From: Hyphomicrobiales bacterium
Lineage (GTDB): Bacteria > Pseudomonadota > Alphaproteobacteria > Rhizobiales > Rhizobiaceae
Assembly: GCA_900470805.1 (NCBI GenBank)
Contig: UCCA01000023.1
Coordinates: forward strand, 344,727-408,726
Length of the DNA: 64,000 nt
Direction of reading: 5' to 3'
Under the pieces are notes generated by a model, which did not search any database, was not told the origin of the DNA, and saw only the letters and a list, made by a program, of their open reading frames with translations. Positions 41,701-49,959 of this stretch are shown piece after piece; positions within the stretch are counted from its first letter, which is position 1; every line of letters starts with the position of its first letter. A program made the translations under genes and the position numbers.

Positions 41701-43473
41701 ATGGCTATTATCAATGATGAAGTCGATGCTGTTGTCGTCGGCCTCGGTTGGAGCGGCTCAATCATGAGCATCGAGCTTGCTCGCGCTGGACTGAAAGTAC
41801 GAGCTCTGGAGCGCGGCAACGACCAGACGAGCAAGGACTTCGCCTATCCCATGCCGGCCGACCAGTACGGCTATGACATCCGCAACAAGATTTTCGCCAA
41901 GCCGAAGGACGCCGCGATGACGGTTCGCCATACGGTGGACGACACGGCCCTTCCGACACGCAAATGGGGATCCTTCGGACCGGGTAGCAATGTCGGTGGC
42001 GCGGGCCTGCACTGGACAGCCGTTTTGATCCGTCCGACGCCCACCGATCTGAAGCTGAAGACCTACGCCGACCAGACCTATCGGCCTGGCCAGTTACAGG
42101 AGGACATGCAGCTACAGGACTTCCCGGTCACCTGGGAAGAAATGGAACCGCATTTCGACTTCTTCGAAAAAGTCTGCGGCCAGTCCGGCAATGCGGGCAA
42201 CGTCAAGGGCGAGATCCTGCCGGGCGGCGACCCCTACGAGGGCCCACGCTCGAACCCGATGCCATTACCGGCTCTGGAAGACACGCTGAATTGCAGCATG
42301 TTCAAGGAAACGGCGACTAAGCTCGGTTACCATCCGTTTCCGAACCCGTCGGCCAATGCAAGCCAGGCCTGGACCAACCCTTATGGCCAGCAGATCGCAC
42401 CGTGCAATTATTGCGGCTTCTGCTCCAAATATCCGTGCCTGAACTATTCCAAGGCGTCGCCGCAAACCACGATCCTCGACGCCCTTAAGCTGCACCCGAA
42501 TTTTTCCTACCGGACAAATGCCGAGGTCGTTCGCGTCGATATGCATGACGACAAAAAGACGGCGCGCGGTGTGACCTATTACAATGAGGACGGCGAAGAG
42601 GTCTTCCAGCCGGCAAAGATCGTGCTTCTCTGTTCGTTCCAGTTCCAGAACGTGCGGCTGATGCTACTCTCGGGCATCGGCAAGCCCTATGACCCGATGA
42701 CTGGCGAGGGTGTGGTGGGGCGCAACTACGCGTTCCTGTCGAACGGCGGCGCCACGCTCTTCTACAAGGACAAGAATTTCAATCCGTTCGCCACAGCGGG
42801 CGCAACCGGGCAGATGTTCAACGACGTCTCTCCGCGGCCGGGCTTCGAGGATGGCGTCAAATACGGCTTTATCGGTGGCGCAAAGATCCACTCTTCCCAG
42901 GCAACCGGCAATCCGATCGGCACGTCACTCCCGAAGGGCACGCCCAATTGGGGCGCCGGCTGGAAGAAGGGGATGAAGGATTGGTACGGCCATTCGATGA
43001 AGATCTCGATCACCACGACATGCATGTCGTATCGCGGCAACTTTATGGATCTCGACCCTACCTACCGCGATAAGTACGGCAATCCGCTCGCCCGCATCAC
43101 CTTCGACTGGAAAGAGAACGAGCTGAAACTGCAGCAATATCTGCGCGACATCGTGCTTGATATCACCAAGGAATTGCAGCCCGATTCCTTCAGCGAAAGC
43201 TTCCTCAAGATGGATTCGCACTATGACCTGCGGCCCTACGTCTCGACGCACAATGTCGGCGGCGCGGTCATGGGCGATGATCCGAAGACATCCGCCATCA
43301 ACAAGTATCTGCAAAGCTGGGACGTCCACAACGTCTTCGCCGTCGGTGGCAATGCCTTCCCGCACAACTTCCAGGCTAACCCGACCGACATGATCGGGGC
43401 GCTGTCACTGTTCTCCGCCTCGAAGATTGTCGGCGAATACATCAAGAATCCCGGTCCGCTGGTTCAGGCATGA
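41701..43473 (+). CDS. GMC-family FAD dehydrogenase catalytic subunit
   Basis: The 590-residue flavoprotein begins with AVVVGLGWSGSIMSIELARA, the FAD-binding Rossmann motif, and ends with the GMC C-terminal active-site region (ALSTHNVGG-like segment, then VGGNAFPHNFQANPTDM). A cysteine cluster CNYCGFCSKYPC (C235, C238, C241, C246) resembles the site that holds a [3Fe-4S] cluster in bacterial FAD glucose dehydrogenase and would pass electrons to the cytochrome subunit. It has no signal of its own and depends on the Tat subunit. The substrate is probably a sugar, polyol or aldonate; which one cannot be read from the sequence. Confidence 0.9.
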   Translation: MAIINDEVDAVVVGLGWSGSIMSIELARAGLKVRALERGNDQTSKDFAYPMPADQYGYDIRNKIFAKPKDAAMTVRHTVDDTALPTRKWGSFGPGSNVGGAGLHWTAVLIRPTPTDLKLKTYADQTYRPGQLQEDMQLQDFPVTWEEMEPHFDFFEKVCGQSGNAGNVKGEILPGGDPYEGPRSNPMPLPALEDTLNCSMFKETATKLGYHPFPNPSANASQAWTNPYGQQIAPCNYCGFCSKYPCLNYSKASPQTTILDALKLHPNFSYRTNAEVVRVDMHDDKKTARGVTYYNEDGEEVFQPAKIVLLCSFQFQNVRLMLLSGIGKPYDPMTGEGVVGRNYAFLSNGGATLFYKDKNFNPFATAGATGQMFNDVSPRPGFEDGVKYGFIGGAKIHSSQATGNPIGTSLPKGTPNWGAGWKKGMKDWYGHSMKISITTTCMSYRGNFMDLDPTYRDKYGNPLARITFDWKENELKLQQYLRDIVLDITKELQPDSFSESFLKMDSHYDLRPYVSTHNVGGAVMGDDPKTSAINKYLQSWDVHNVFAVGGNAFPHNFQANPTDMIGALSLFSASKIVGEYIKNPGPLVQA

Positions 43474-43487
43474 GAAGGATGAGCACA

Positions 43488-44765
43488 ATGAAAAGCATCT
43501 TCGCAAGCCTCGCCGCTCTCGCCTGTCTGACCGGATCCGCCCTTGCACAGGACGATCAGGACCTGATCGCCCGCGGCGCCTATATCGCGCGTCTGGGTGA
43601 CTGCGTCGCCTGTCACTCGGCGCCGGGCGGCACGCCCTATGCCGGCGGCCGGGCGATCGTCAGCGATCTCGGCACGATCTTTTCCACCAACATCACGCCC
43701 GACCCGAAGAACGGCATCGGTGCCTACACGGAATCGCAGTTCTCGGACGCCGTCCGCCACGGCACGCGCGCCGATGGCGCGCATCTTTATCCGGCCATGC
43801 CCTATCCGTCCTATGGCAAGATCTCCGATGAGGACATGCGCGCGCTCTACGCCTACTTTATGAAAGGCGTGCAGCCCGTTGATCAAGCCTCGCCGCGGAC
43901 CGACCTTGGCTTTCCCTTCAATCAGCGTTGGGGGATGATCTTCTGGAACGCCGTCTTCTCCAGCAGCACCACTTTTTCAGCCGACGACAAGGCATCCGAT
44001 ATGGTCAATCGTGGCGCATATCTTGTCGAAGGCCTCGGACATTGCGGCAGCTGCCATACCGAGCGCGGCTTCGGCATGCAGGAAAAAGCCTATAACGCGA
44101 GTTCGGATGCATTTCTTGCTGGCGGCGAGTTGAACGGCTGGCCAGTCCCGTCACTACGCGCCAAGGGTGAGACCGGCCCGGGCATCACCGGATGGAATGA
44201 ACAGGACATCGTCGATTATCTCGCTGAAGGGCGCAATCGCTTTGCGGCCGTCGGCGGCGAGATGAAGGACGTTATCGCCCATTCATCAAGCTACATGAAC
44301 GAGCAGGATCTTCGCGCCATCGCGGTCTATCTGAAGACACTGCCACCCGCGGCATCCGAGAAGACCAAGCCTGCCTCGGCTTCAACGGACACTGCGAGCC
44401 GGCTTGCGGCAGCGAAGAACCTCACGCTGGGCGAGAGGGTTTATATCGACAATTGCGGCGCCTGCCACTTTGTTGACGGCAAGGGTGGCGCAAAAATCTT
44501 CCCGGAATTGGACGGCGCCTCCGTCGTCACCGGCAAGAGCCCCGTTGGCCTGATCACCACGATCCTGGCCGGTGCGGCCACGCCTTCGACCCCGAAGGGA
44601 CCATCGGTCAACCTCATGCCCGGCTTCGCCAACCGCCTCTCCAACGAAGAGGTCGCAGCCCTTGCAACCTTCGTCCGCGGCGCATGGACCAACGATGCAG
44701 GCGTTGTCTCGGATAAGGAAGTTGGCGAAATCCGTGCCCATCTGGCGGACGGTGCCTCCCACTGA
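43488..44765 (+). CDS. Tri-haem membrane cytochrome c subunit of the FAD dehydrogenase
   Basis: The 425-residue protein has a signal peptide (KSIFASLAALACLTGSALAQ) and three haem c sites CXXCH at residues 39, 186 and 323 (CVACH, CGSCH, CGACH). This is the number and spacing of the beta subunit of FAD-dependent glucose/gluconate/sorbitol dehydrogenases, which delivers electrons to ubiquinone or the oxidase. Three ATGs occur close together, overlapping the end of the flavoprotein gene. The third is used because AGAAGGA lies eight bases before it. A hairpin terminator follows the stop. Confidence 0.93.
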   Translation: MKSIFASLAALACLTGSALAQDDQDLIARGAYIARLGDCVACHSAPGGTPYAGGRAIVSDLGTIFSTNITPDPKNGIGAYTESQFSDAVRHGTRADGAHLYPAMPYPSYGKISDEDMRALYAYFMKGVQPVDQASPRTDLGFPFNQRWGMIFWNAVFSSSTTFSADDKASDMVNRGAYLVEGLGHCGSCHTERGFGMQEKAYNASSDAFLAGGELNGWPVPSLRAKGETGPGITGWNEQDIVDYLAEGRNRFAAVGGEMKDVIAHSSSYMNEQDLRAIAVYLKTLPPAASEKTKPASASTDTASRLAAAKNLTLGERVYIDNCGACHFVDGKGGAKIFPELDGASVVTGKSPVGLITTILAGAATPSTPKGPSVNLMPGFANRLSNEEVAALATFVRGAWTNDAGVVSDKEVGEIRAHLADGASH

Positions 44766-44779
44766 GGCCACTTCGAAGT

Positions 44780-44809
44780 TTGGTCGCGCCCTTCTCCAGG
44801 CGCGACCAA
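44780..44809 (+). terminator. Hairpin terminator after the cytochrome c subunit
   Basis: A perfect eleven-pair stem (TTGGTCGCGCC with GGCGCGACCAA) with an eight-base loop starts 15 bases after the stop. The following bases are pyrimidine-rich but have no long T run, so termination may be partial. Confidence 0.7.
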
Positions 44810-44986
44810 CCCTTACCTCCTGCAAGGGCTCTGGGATTCGGCCTTCGAGGACGGCACTTGTCCCCTCAAGCCAACCACCCCGACCAATCTGTCAAATGCC
44901 ATCGCGTAGACTATTTCAGGAAACATTGCTGCATTCTGGGGCGGTCAGTTCTTCAGCAGAGAAAAAGTCGCGTGCAAGAGCGCCAA

Positions 44987-45124
44987 ATGGCTAAGACCCT
45001 GAGGCGAGTTTCCTTGCGTCGGGATGACACAACGCGTGATCTCAAGCGACGAGTTTCGGTCGGGAACGAAAAGGCCAGACGGGGCAAGAAAGCTAACCGA
45101 TCAAAGGTGTTTGGTCCTAAGTGA
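44987..45124 (+). CDS. Possible small, strongly basic protein
   Basis: A 45-codon frame starts at ATG 44987 after AAGAG and encodes a protein with many Arg and Lys residues (KTLRRVSLRRDDTTRD, then KKANRSKVFG at the end). Such composition suggests nucleic-acid binding, but short basic frames also arise by chance in GC-rich DNA. I recognise no family. The bases 44810-44986 before it show nothing else. Confidence 0.3.
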   Translation: MAKTLRRVSLRRDDTTRDLKRRVSVGNEKARRGKKANRSKVFGPK

Positions 45125-45134
45125 CGGACAGCAT

Positions 45135-45159
45135 GGAACAATCTCTTCCGTAAATGCTT
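45135..45159 (+). promoter_or_regulatory. EcfG/RpoE2-type promoter ahead of the 59-residue membrane protein
   Basis: GGAAC at 45135-45139 is followed after 16 bases by GCTT, so the GGAAC-N18-TT pattern is exact though CGTT is not. The start codon at 45202 is 43 bases further on. Confidence 0.45.
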
Positions 45160-45201
45160 GATCTATTCACGACCGACCACCGAAAATCGAAGGATAATCC
45201 G

Positions 45202-45381
45202 ATGTCTAGCAATCCCAATTCCGATCCCGCTCTCGCTCCCTCCGGCGATAGCCCTGCTGAGAATCGTAGGAAATTGCGTTTTGGACGCGCTGCGCTCTGG
45301 GTCGGCGCAGGTATAGCGATTGCTGCATTTGTCTTCTATATTGGCATCGGAGTTTACGGCGGTTACCACGCAGCCGGCTAA
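45202..45381 (+). CDS. Small single-helix membrane protein
   Basis: The 59-residue protein has a hydrophilic N-terminal half (SSNPNSDPALAPSGDSP) and one membrane helix (ALWVGAGIAIAAFVFYIGIG) ending in YGGYHAAG. AAGGA lies seven bases before the ATG. A stress-type promoter is seen just upstream, and the next genes (TIGR02587/TIGR02588 types) are also envelope proteins. I recognise no family with a known function. Confidence 0.6.
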   Translation: MSSNPNSDPALAPSGDSPAENRRKLRFGRAALWVGAGIAIAAFVFYIGIGVYGGYHAAG

Positions 45382-45424
45382 TCGCTGCGCCTCTCCCCAG
45401 TCGCGATGTGGCTATTGCCTCAGC

Positions 45425-46312
45425 GTGTTCATTCAGGAAGTCGATGGAACCGCGACCAGCAGTGACGACTTTGATTCCAGGCAGTTCCTTGCGGGTATTG
45501 CGCGAGGTATAGCAGGGGCTCTCCTGTTTGCTCTTCCGATGTTCATGACAATGGAGATGTGGGAACTTGGCGTCTACATGGATCGCACACGCCTGCTGAT
45601 CTTGATGGCGATCAACATTCCGCTTCTGATTATCCTCTTCGACCGTGTCGGCTTCGAGCGAACCTCGACCTGGCGACAAGCCATCAGGGACGCCAGCATA
45701 GCCTACGCCCTGGGCATCATCGCAAGCGCACTGATCTTGGCGGCGATGGGTGTCCTGCGTATCGATCAATCTCTACACGAGGTCGCGGGCATGATTGCCG
45801 TCCAGGCCGTCCCAGCGAGCATTGGAGCGATGCTGGGGCGCAGCCAGCTGGGCGGCCAGTCTGACGATGATGGAAAGCCCGGTGACGGCGACAACGACGA
45901 TCCCGTAAGCGAACGGGAGACGAGTTACGCCGGCGAGCTGTTTCTCATGGCGGTTGGCGCGCTGTTTTTAAACCTCAACGTCGCTCCGACGGAAGAGATG
46001 ATCCTGTTGTCGTACAAGATGTCTCCATGGCACGCGCTGGTTATCATGGGCAGCTCGCTGGCTGTGATGCACGGCTTTGTCTACGCCCTTTCGTTCCGGG
46101 GAAGCCATGACCTCGCGGAAGGAACGCCCAGCTGGCACGCCTTTATTCGTTTCACGCTTCCGGGCTACGTGATTGCCGGGCTGATCAGTGCATACTGCCT
46201 GTGGACGTTTCATCGAGTGGACGATGTTGGTGGCACTCAGGTTTTAATGGCTGTCGTCATATTGGGCTTTCCCGGCGCGATTGGCGCTGCGGCCGCTCGA
46301 CTGATCCTGTGA
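45425..46312 (+). CDS. TIGR02587-like integral membrane protein
   Basis: About 295 residues with six to seven hydrophobic helices (GIARGIAGALLFALPMFMTM, LLILMAINIPLLIILF, and a last helix near QVLMAVVILGFPGAIGAAAA). The motif NVAPTEEMILL in the middle and the C-terminal order are those of TIGR02587, a conserved membrane family of unknown function that is regularly paired with TIGR02588. The start is uncertain: GTG 45425 is chosen to begin just before the conserved region, but no ribosome site is seen and the frame is open further left. The partner begins three bases after the stop. Confidence 0.7.
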   Translation: MFIQEVDGTATSSDDFDSRQFLAGIARGIAGALLFALPMFMTMEMWELGVYMDRTRLLILMAINIPLLIILFDRVGFERTSTWRQAIRDASIAYALGIIASALILAAMGVLRIDQSLHEVAGMIAVQAVPASIGAMLGRSQLGGQSDDDGKPGDGDNDDPVSERETSYAGELFLMAVGALFLNLNVAPTEEMILLSYKMSPWHALVIMGSSLAVMHGFVYALSFRGSHDLAEGTPSWHAFIRFTLPGYVIAGLISAYCLWTFHRVDDVGGTQVLMAVVILGFPGAIGAAAARLIL

Positions 46313-46315
46313 GGC

Positions 46316-46729
46316 ATGATGACAAAAATAGCGGGCGGCAAGAATATCGAGGCTGACGAACCCCATTGGATCGAATGGGTGATGGGTGCGGTCTCTGCCG
46401 TCATCGTCATTGCGGTGATGGTCTGGATCGCCAAGGACGCGATCTCCGATCGGGATGCGTCTCCGAATCTCGTCGGCAGTGTCGTCCATGTCGAACAGCG
46501 CAGCGGCGGCTACCAAGTGCAGTTCGAGGTGCGTAATAGCGCCAGCGCGACGGCGTCTCAGGTCACGGTCCGAGGTGAGGTACGCGACGATGACACCCTC
46601 GTGGAAACCACGGAAACGATCGTCGACTATGTCCCAGGCCACTCCAAGGCGAATGGTGGCCTCATCTTCCAGCATGATCCTGATGGCAAAGCCATTCACA
46701 TACTGGCGACTGCCTATAACGATCCGTAA
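46316..46729 (+). CDS. TIGR02588-like membrane-anchored protein
   Basis: This 137-residue protein has an N-terminal helix (WVMGAVSAVIVIAVMVWIAK) and a C-terminal beta-sandwich-like domain (VVHVEQRSGGYQVQFEVRN, then VEVRGEV-like strands ending in IHILATAYNDP). This is the TIGR02588 pattern. It overlaps or abuts its TIGR02587 partner with GAGG just before two adjacent ATGs. The domain probably lies in the periplasm. The function of the pair is unknown; neighbours suggest an envelope stress role. Confidence 0.7.
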   Translation: MMTKIAGGKNIEADEPHWIEWVMGAVSAVIVIAVMVWIAKDAISDRDASPNLVGSVVHVEQRSGGYQVQFEVRNSASATASQVTVRGEVRDDDTLVETTETIVDYVPGHSKANGGLIFQHDPDGKAIHILATAYNDP

Positions 46730-46819
46730 GAGGCAATCGCAGACGTTCGTCTCAACACCGCTTTCTCGATCGATCCTTTGGCCGGATTGCTTGCGACCGG
46801 TAAAAACTTGCCGTCTTAC

Positions 46820-46844
46820 GGAACTGCCACTGCCGACTGCGGTT
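46820..46844 (+). promoter_or_regulatory. EcfG/RpoE2-type promoter ahead of the broken SDR
   Basis: GGAAC at 46820-46824 is followed after 16 bases by GGTT at 46841-46844, an exact GGAAC-N18-TT. It stands at the usual place for the SDR gene that follows and may be a relic now that the gene is broken. Confidence 0.5.
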
Positions 46845-46848
46845 TATC

Positions 46849-47430
46849 TTGCTTGATCCCAACGGAGAGCACGATTACCGAGGACCGCCCAACGCCCCAT
46901 ACTCTAAGCAGCGTAAGGAACCACTAGGCGGAACAGTCGCTATGCAACCCGTTCCTGATCATGGCGAACAATCGTACGAGGGCAACCGAAGGCTGGAAGG
47001 TAAGGTTGCTCTGATCATGGGTGCGGACTCTGGAATAGGCAACGCAATGGCTATCGCGTTTGCACGAGAAGGTGCCGACGTAGTGATCTCGTTCTTGAAG
47101 GAGTTCGGAGACGCGGAAGATACCGCTCGATGGGTCCGAGACGCGGGCCGCAGGGCCGTGGTTTCTTCCGGCGACATCACGTCCGAGGATCACTGCAAAG
47201 AACTCGTCCAGCATACCGTTCGCGAGCTTGGTTCCATCGACATCCTTGCGAACAATGCCCCCGTCCAGCGGACTTACGCTGACACCTCGGACATTTGCTG
47301 AGGAATGGGATCAGACTTTCCGAACAAGTATCTACGCACCTTTCTACTTATCAAAGGCTGCTGTCCCCTATATGCGCCCCGGTAGCTCAATCATCAACAT
47401 CACTTCGATGCCTGCGGCGACAGTCTATCC
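46849..47430 (+). pseudogene. Frameshifted and truncated stress-type SDR
   Basis: The first frame has the YghA-like extension (MQPVPDHGEQSYEG), then LEGKVALIMGADSGIGNAM for NAD(P) binding and DILANNAPVQRTYAD. It hits a stop at about 47300. A frame one base away continues FAEEWDQTFRTSIYAPFYLS and AAVPYMRPGSSIINITSMPA. The sequence then stops matching at about 47430, before the catalytic Tyr-x-x-x-Lys, and about 45 bases later the ABC ATPase gene ends on the other strand. Net: one frameshift plus loss of the C-terminal third. It marks a probable rearrangement joint between the stress genes and the transporter operon. Confidence 0.82.
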
Positions 47431-47475
47431 GTTCGAGCGTTCGGTGCGCCCCCTGGCCTTCGAGACAGACGCCTT

Positions 47476-48228
47476 TTACGAAGGCGACGGCGAGAGAAAA
47501 CTCGCCTCGAACAGCTGTCGCGAATATTCGGCATGGATAATGCCCTGCTCGATATCCCGCCGTGTCAACTCGTCGATAAACGTTCCGTCCTTCATGACCA
47601 GCACTCGATCGCACATATGCGCAATGACCGATAGATCGTGACTGACAAGCACGAAGGTAAGGTTGCGGTCTTCTTTCTGATCGGCAAGCAGGTTGAGGAT
47701 TTCTGCCTGCACGGACACATCGAGCGCCGACGTCGGTTCGTCCAGCAGCAGGATCGCCGGCTCAAGGATAAGCGCTCGGGCGATCGCCACGCGCTGACGC
47801 TGGCCGCCAGAGAGTTCGTGCGGAAACCGGTTTGCGAACGCGGCCGGCAAGCCTACCTGGATCAACGCGCGTTGCGCCTGATCCCAACCGTCGCCCAATC
47901 CCATCGAGCGGATCGGTTCGGCAAGCGCCGTACCGATCCGCAGTCGAGGATGCAATGATCCATAAGGATCCTGGAATACCATTTGCGCCCGCAGCAACTC
48001 CTCGCGCGTGCGTATCTTGCCGATGGGCTGTCCGTCGAAGGCGATGTTGCCGGTCCATCGAGCCTCGATACCAGCCAGGGCGCGCAGAACGGTCGACTTC
48101 CCGCAACCGGATTCACCGACGATCCCGAGCGTCTCGCCAGGGGCGACGTCGATGCTGACGTTACGGACAACATGATTGCGGCTCTTGTTGGCCCCGAAGA
48201 CAACGTCCAGATTTTCAACTTTGATCAT
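47476..48228 (-). CDS. ABC ATPase, DppF-like
   Basis: This 250-residue ATPase of a peptide-type importer has Walker A GESGCGKSTVLRALAG, signature ELSGGQRQRVAIARAL and Walker B ILLLDEPTSALDVS, followed by a short C-terminal part. It is the last gene of the operon, and its start overlaps the stop of the DppD-like gene by four bases. Its end lies close to the broken SDR, so the operon may have lost its natural downstream neighbour. The oligopeptide-type C-terminal extension is shorter than usual. Confidence 0.93.
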   Translation of the reverse strand: MIKVENLDVVFGANKSRNHVVRNVSIDVAPGETLGIVGESGCGKSTVLRALAGIEARWTGNIAFDGQPIGKIRTREELLRAQMVFQDPYGSLHPRLRIGTALAEPIRSMGLGDGWDQAQRALIQVGLPAAFANRFPHELSGGQRQRVAIARALILEPAILLLDEPTSALDVSVQAEILNLLADQKEDRNLTFVLVSHDLSVIAHMCDRVLVMKDGTFIDELTRRDIEQGIIHAEYSRQLFEASFLSPSPS

Positions 48229-49070
48229 TGCACCAGCTCCGCGTTGAGTGCCTTACGATCAAGAATCTTCAGTCGGCGGACCGGATGGCGGGGATCAGGA
48301 AGAGCGGCGATCAGGCCGCGCGTGTAGGGGTGCGTGGCATCCTCCAGCCTGGTCAGCGTTTCTACCACGCGACCCGCATACATCACCAGGATCCGGTCGG
48401 AGAACGCCGCGACCATCCGGATATCATGGCTGATCAACAGCAGACCGGAATTGTTTTCACGAACCAGTTCGTCTAGCAGCATCAACACATCGCGCCGGAC
48501 ACTGACGTCAAGCGCTGATGTCGGCTCGTCGGCGATGACGAGCTTCGGGCGGGCGATCAGCATCATCGCGATCATCACACGCTGGCCCATGCCGCCGGAA
48601 ATTTGGTGCGGGTAGAGCTTCATCACTCGGTCGGGGCTATCGATCCGGACGCGCTCGAGCATGGTACTTGCCTGCTCATAGGCGGCCTTGCCCTTCAGCG
48701 CGAGATGAAGCGTCGCGGCTTCCGCAACCTGCTTGCCGATCGGCAGCAGCGGATTGAGCGAGTAGCGCGGGTCCTGCATGATCAGCGCCATGTCCTTGCC
48801 GCGGAGCGCTCCCATTTGCCGTTCCGTTTTCGACAGCAGCGGCACGCCAGCAAAATCCATCTGCTCGGCGGTCACCACCGCACTCGGTGGCAGCAAGCGC
48901 ATCAGCGCCCGGCCGGTGGTGGATTTTCCAGAACCCGATTCACCGACAATGCCGACGCGCTCGCGACCGATATCGAAGCTGACGTTTGACACAGCATGGA
49001 GCGTGCTCTGGGCGAAGCGTACGTTGAGATCGCGCACTGAAATGACAGGCGATTGGTCAAGAGCGGGCAT
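48225..49070 (-). CDS. ABC ATPase, DppD-like
   Basis: This 281-residue ATPase has Walker A GESGSGKSTTGRALM, signature QISGGMGQRVMIAMMLIA and Walker B LVIADEPTSALDVS. It closes with the DppD-type extension (THPYTRGLIAALPDPRHP). The ATG at 49070 gives a start just before the first strand; a longer frame upstream overlaps the permease gene and adds no family sequence. It works with the DppF-like partner to power the two permeases. Confidence 0.93.
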   Translation of the reverse strand: MPALDQSPVISVRDLNVRFAQSTLHAVSNVSFDIGRERVGIVGESGSGKSTTGRALMRLLPPSAVVTAEQMDFAGVPLLSKTERQMGALRGKDMALIMQDPRYSLNPLLPIGKQVAEAATLHLALKGKAAYEQASTMLERVRIDSPDRVMKLYPHQISGGMGQRVMIAMMLIARPKLVIADEPTSALDVSVRRDVLMLLDELVRENNSGLLLISHDIRMVAAFSDRILVMYAGRVVETLTRLEDATHPYTRGLIAALPDPRHPVRRLKILDRKALNAELVQ

Positions 49071-49959
49071 GGCGAGGATCCAGAATATCGCGCAGCGCAT
49101 CGCCGGCAATGTTGAAAGCAAGGCTAGTGATCAGGATGGCGAGGCCTGGCATGACCGCGACCCACCAGTTATCGAGCATGAACTTGCGACCGCTTGAGAT
49201 CATCGCCCCCCATTCTGGGGCCGGCGGCTGTGCGCCGAGCCCTAGGAACCCGAGAGACGCTGCGGTCAGGATGATGCCGGCCATGTTGAGCGTCAGACGA
49301 ACGATAACCGACGGAATGCACATAGGCGCGATGTAGCGGAACAGAATGCGCAGTGGAGATGCACCGTAGAGGCGGGCAGCAGCCACATAATCCGTGTTGC
49401 GAACGACCAGTGCTTCCGCGCGCGCGAGCCGGGCAATCGGCGGCCAGCCGGTGAGCGAGATTGCGATAATCGCGGTATTCAGCCCGGCGCCAAGCGCTGC
49501 CGCGAAAGCAAGCGCCAGAATGAGGGACGGAAAGGACAGCACGATGTCAGTGGCGCGCATCAGCAGCGAATCCGTTCTGCCACCGAAATAGCCGGCCACC
49601 ACGCCGATGATCAGCCCCAAGGGGCCTACGATCAGAGACACCGACAGAACGGTCTGGATGGTGATACGCGTACCATAGATCAGGCGGCTCAAAATATCGC
49701 GGCCAAACTCATCGGTTCCGGCGAAATGCGCCCAGCTCGGCGCCTGCAGCGCGTTGCCTAGATCCTGCGTGATCGGGTCATAAGGCGCAATCAGCGGCGC
49801 GAAGATGGCGACGATGCAGAGCAGTGCCAGAACGACGAAGCCCGCGAGGCCCAGCGGTTCATGGCCGAGCTTGCGCACGGCGATCTTGAACGACCCGGCA
49901 AGCCGCGACGCCATACCTGGTGGCTGGACGAGGATTTCGGTGTGAACGGCGTCGCTCAT
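49057..49959 (-). CDS. Peptide/oligosaccharide-type ABC permease, DppC-like
   Basis: The 300-residue membrane protein has the OppC-type N-terminal segment (PLGLAGFVVLALLCIVAIFA), the HFAGTDEFGRDILSRLIYG loop and the EAA loop YVAAARLYGASPLRILFRYI, with six predicted helices. It overlaps the DppB-like gene by four bases and the ATPase gene by 14 bases. Confidence 0.95.
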   Translation of the reverse strand: MSDAVHTEILVQPPGMASRLAGSFKIAVRKLGHEPLGLAGFVVLALLCIVAIFAPLIAPYDPITQDLGNALQAPSWAHFAGTDEFGRDILSRLIYGTRITIQTVLSVSLIVGPLGLIIGVVAGYFGGRTDSLLMRATDIVLSFPSLILALAFAAALGAGLNTAIIAISLTGWPPIARLARAEALVVRNTDYVAAARLYGASPLRILFRYIAPMCIPSVIVRLTLNMAGIILTAASLGFLGLGAQPPAPEWGAMISSGRKFMLDNWWVAVMPGLAILITSLAFNIAGDALRDILDPRHARS

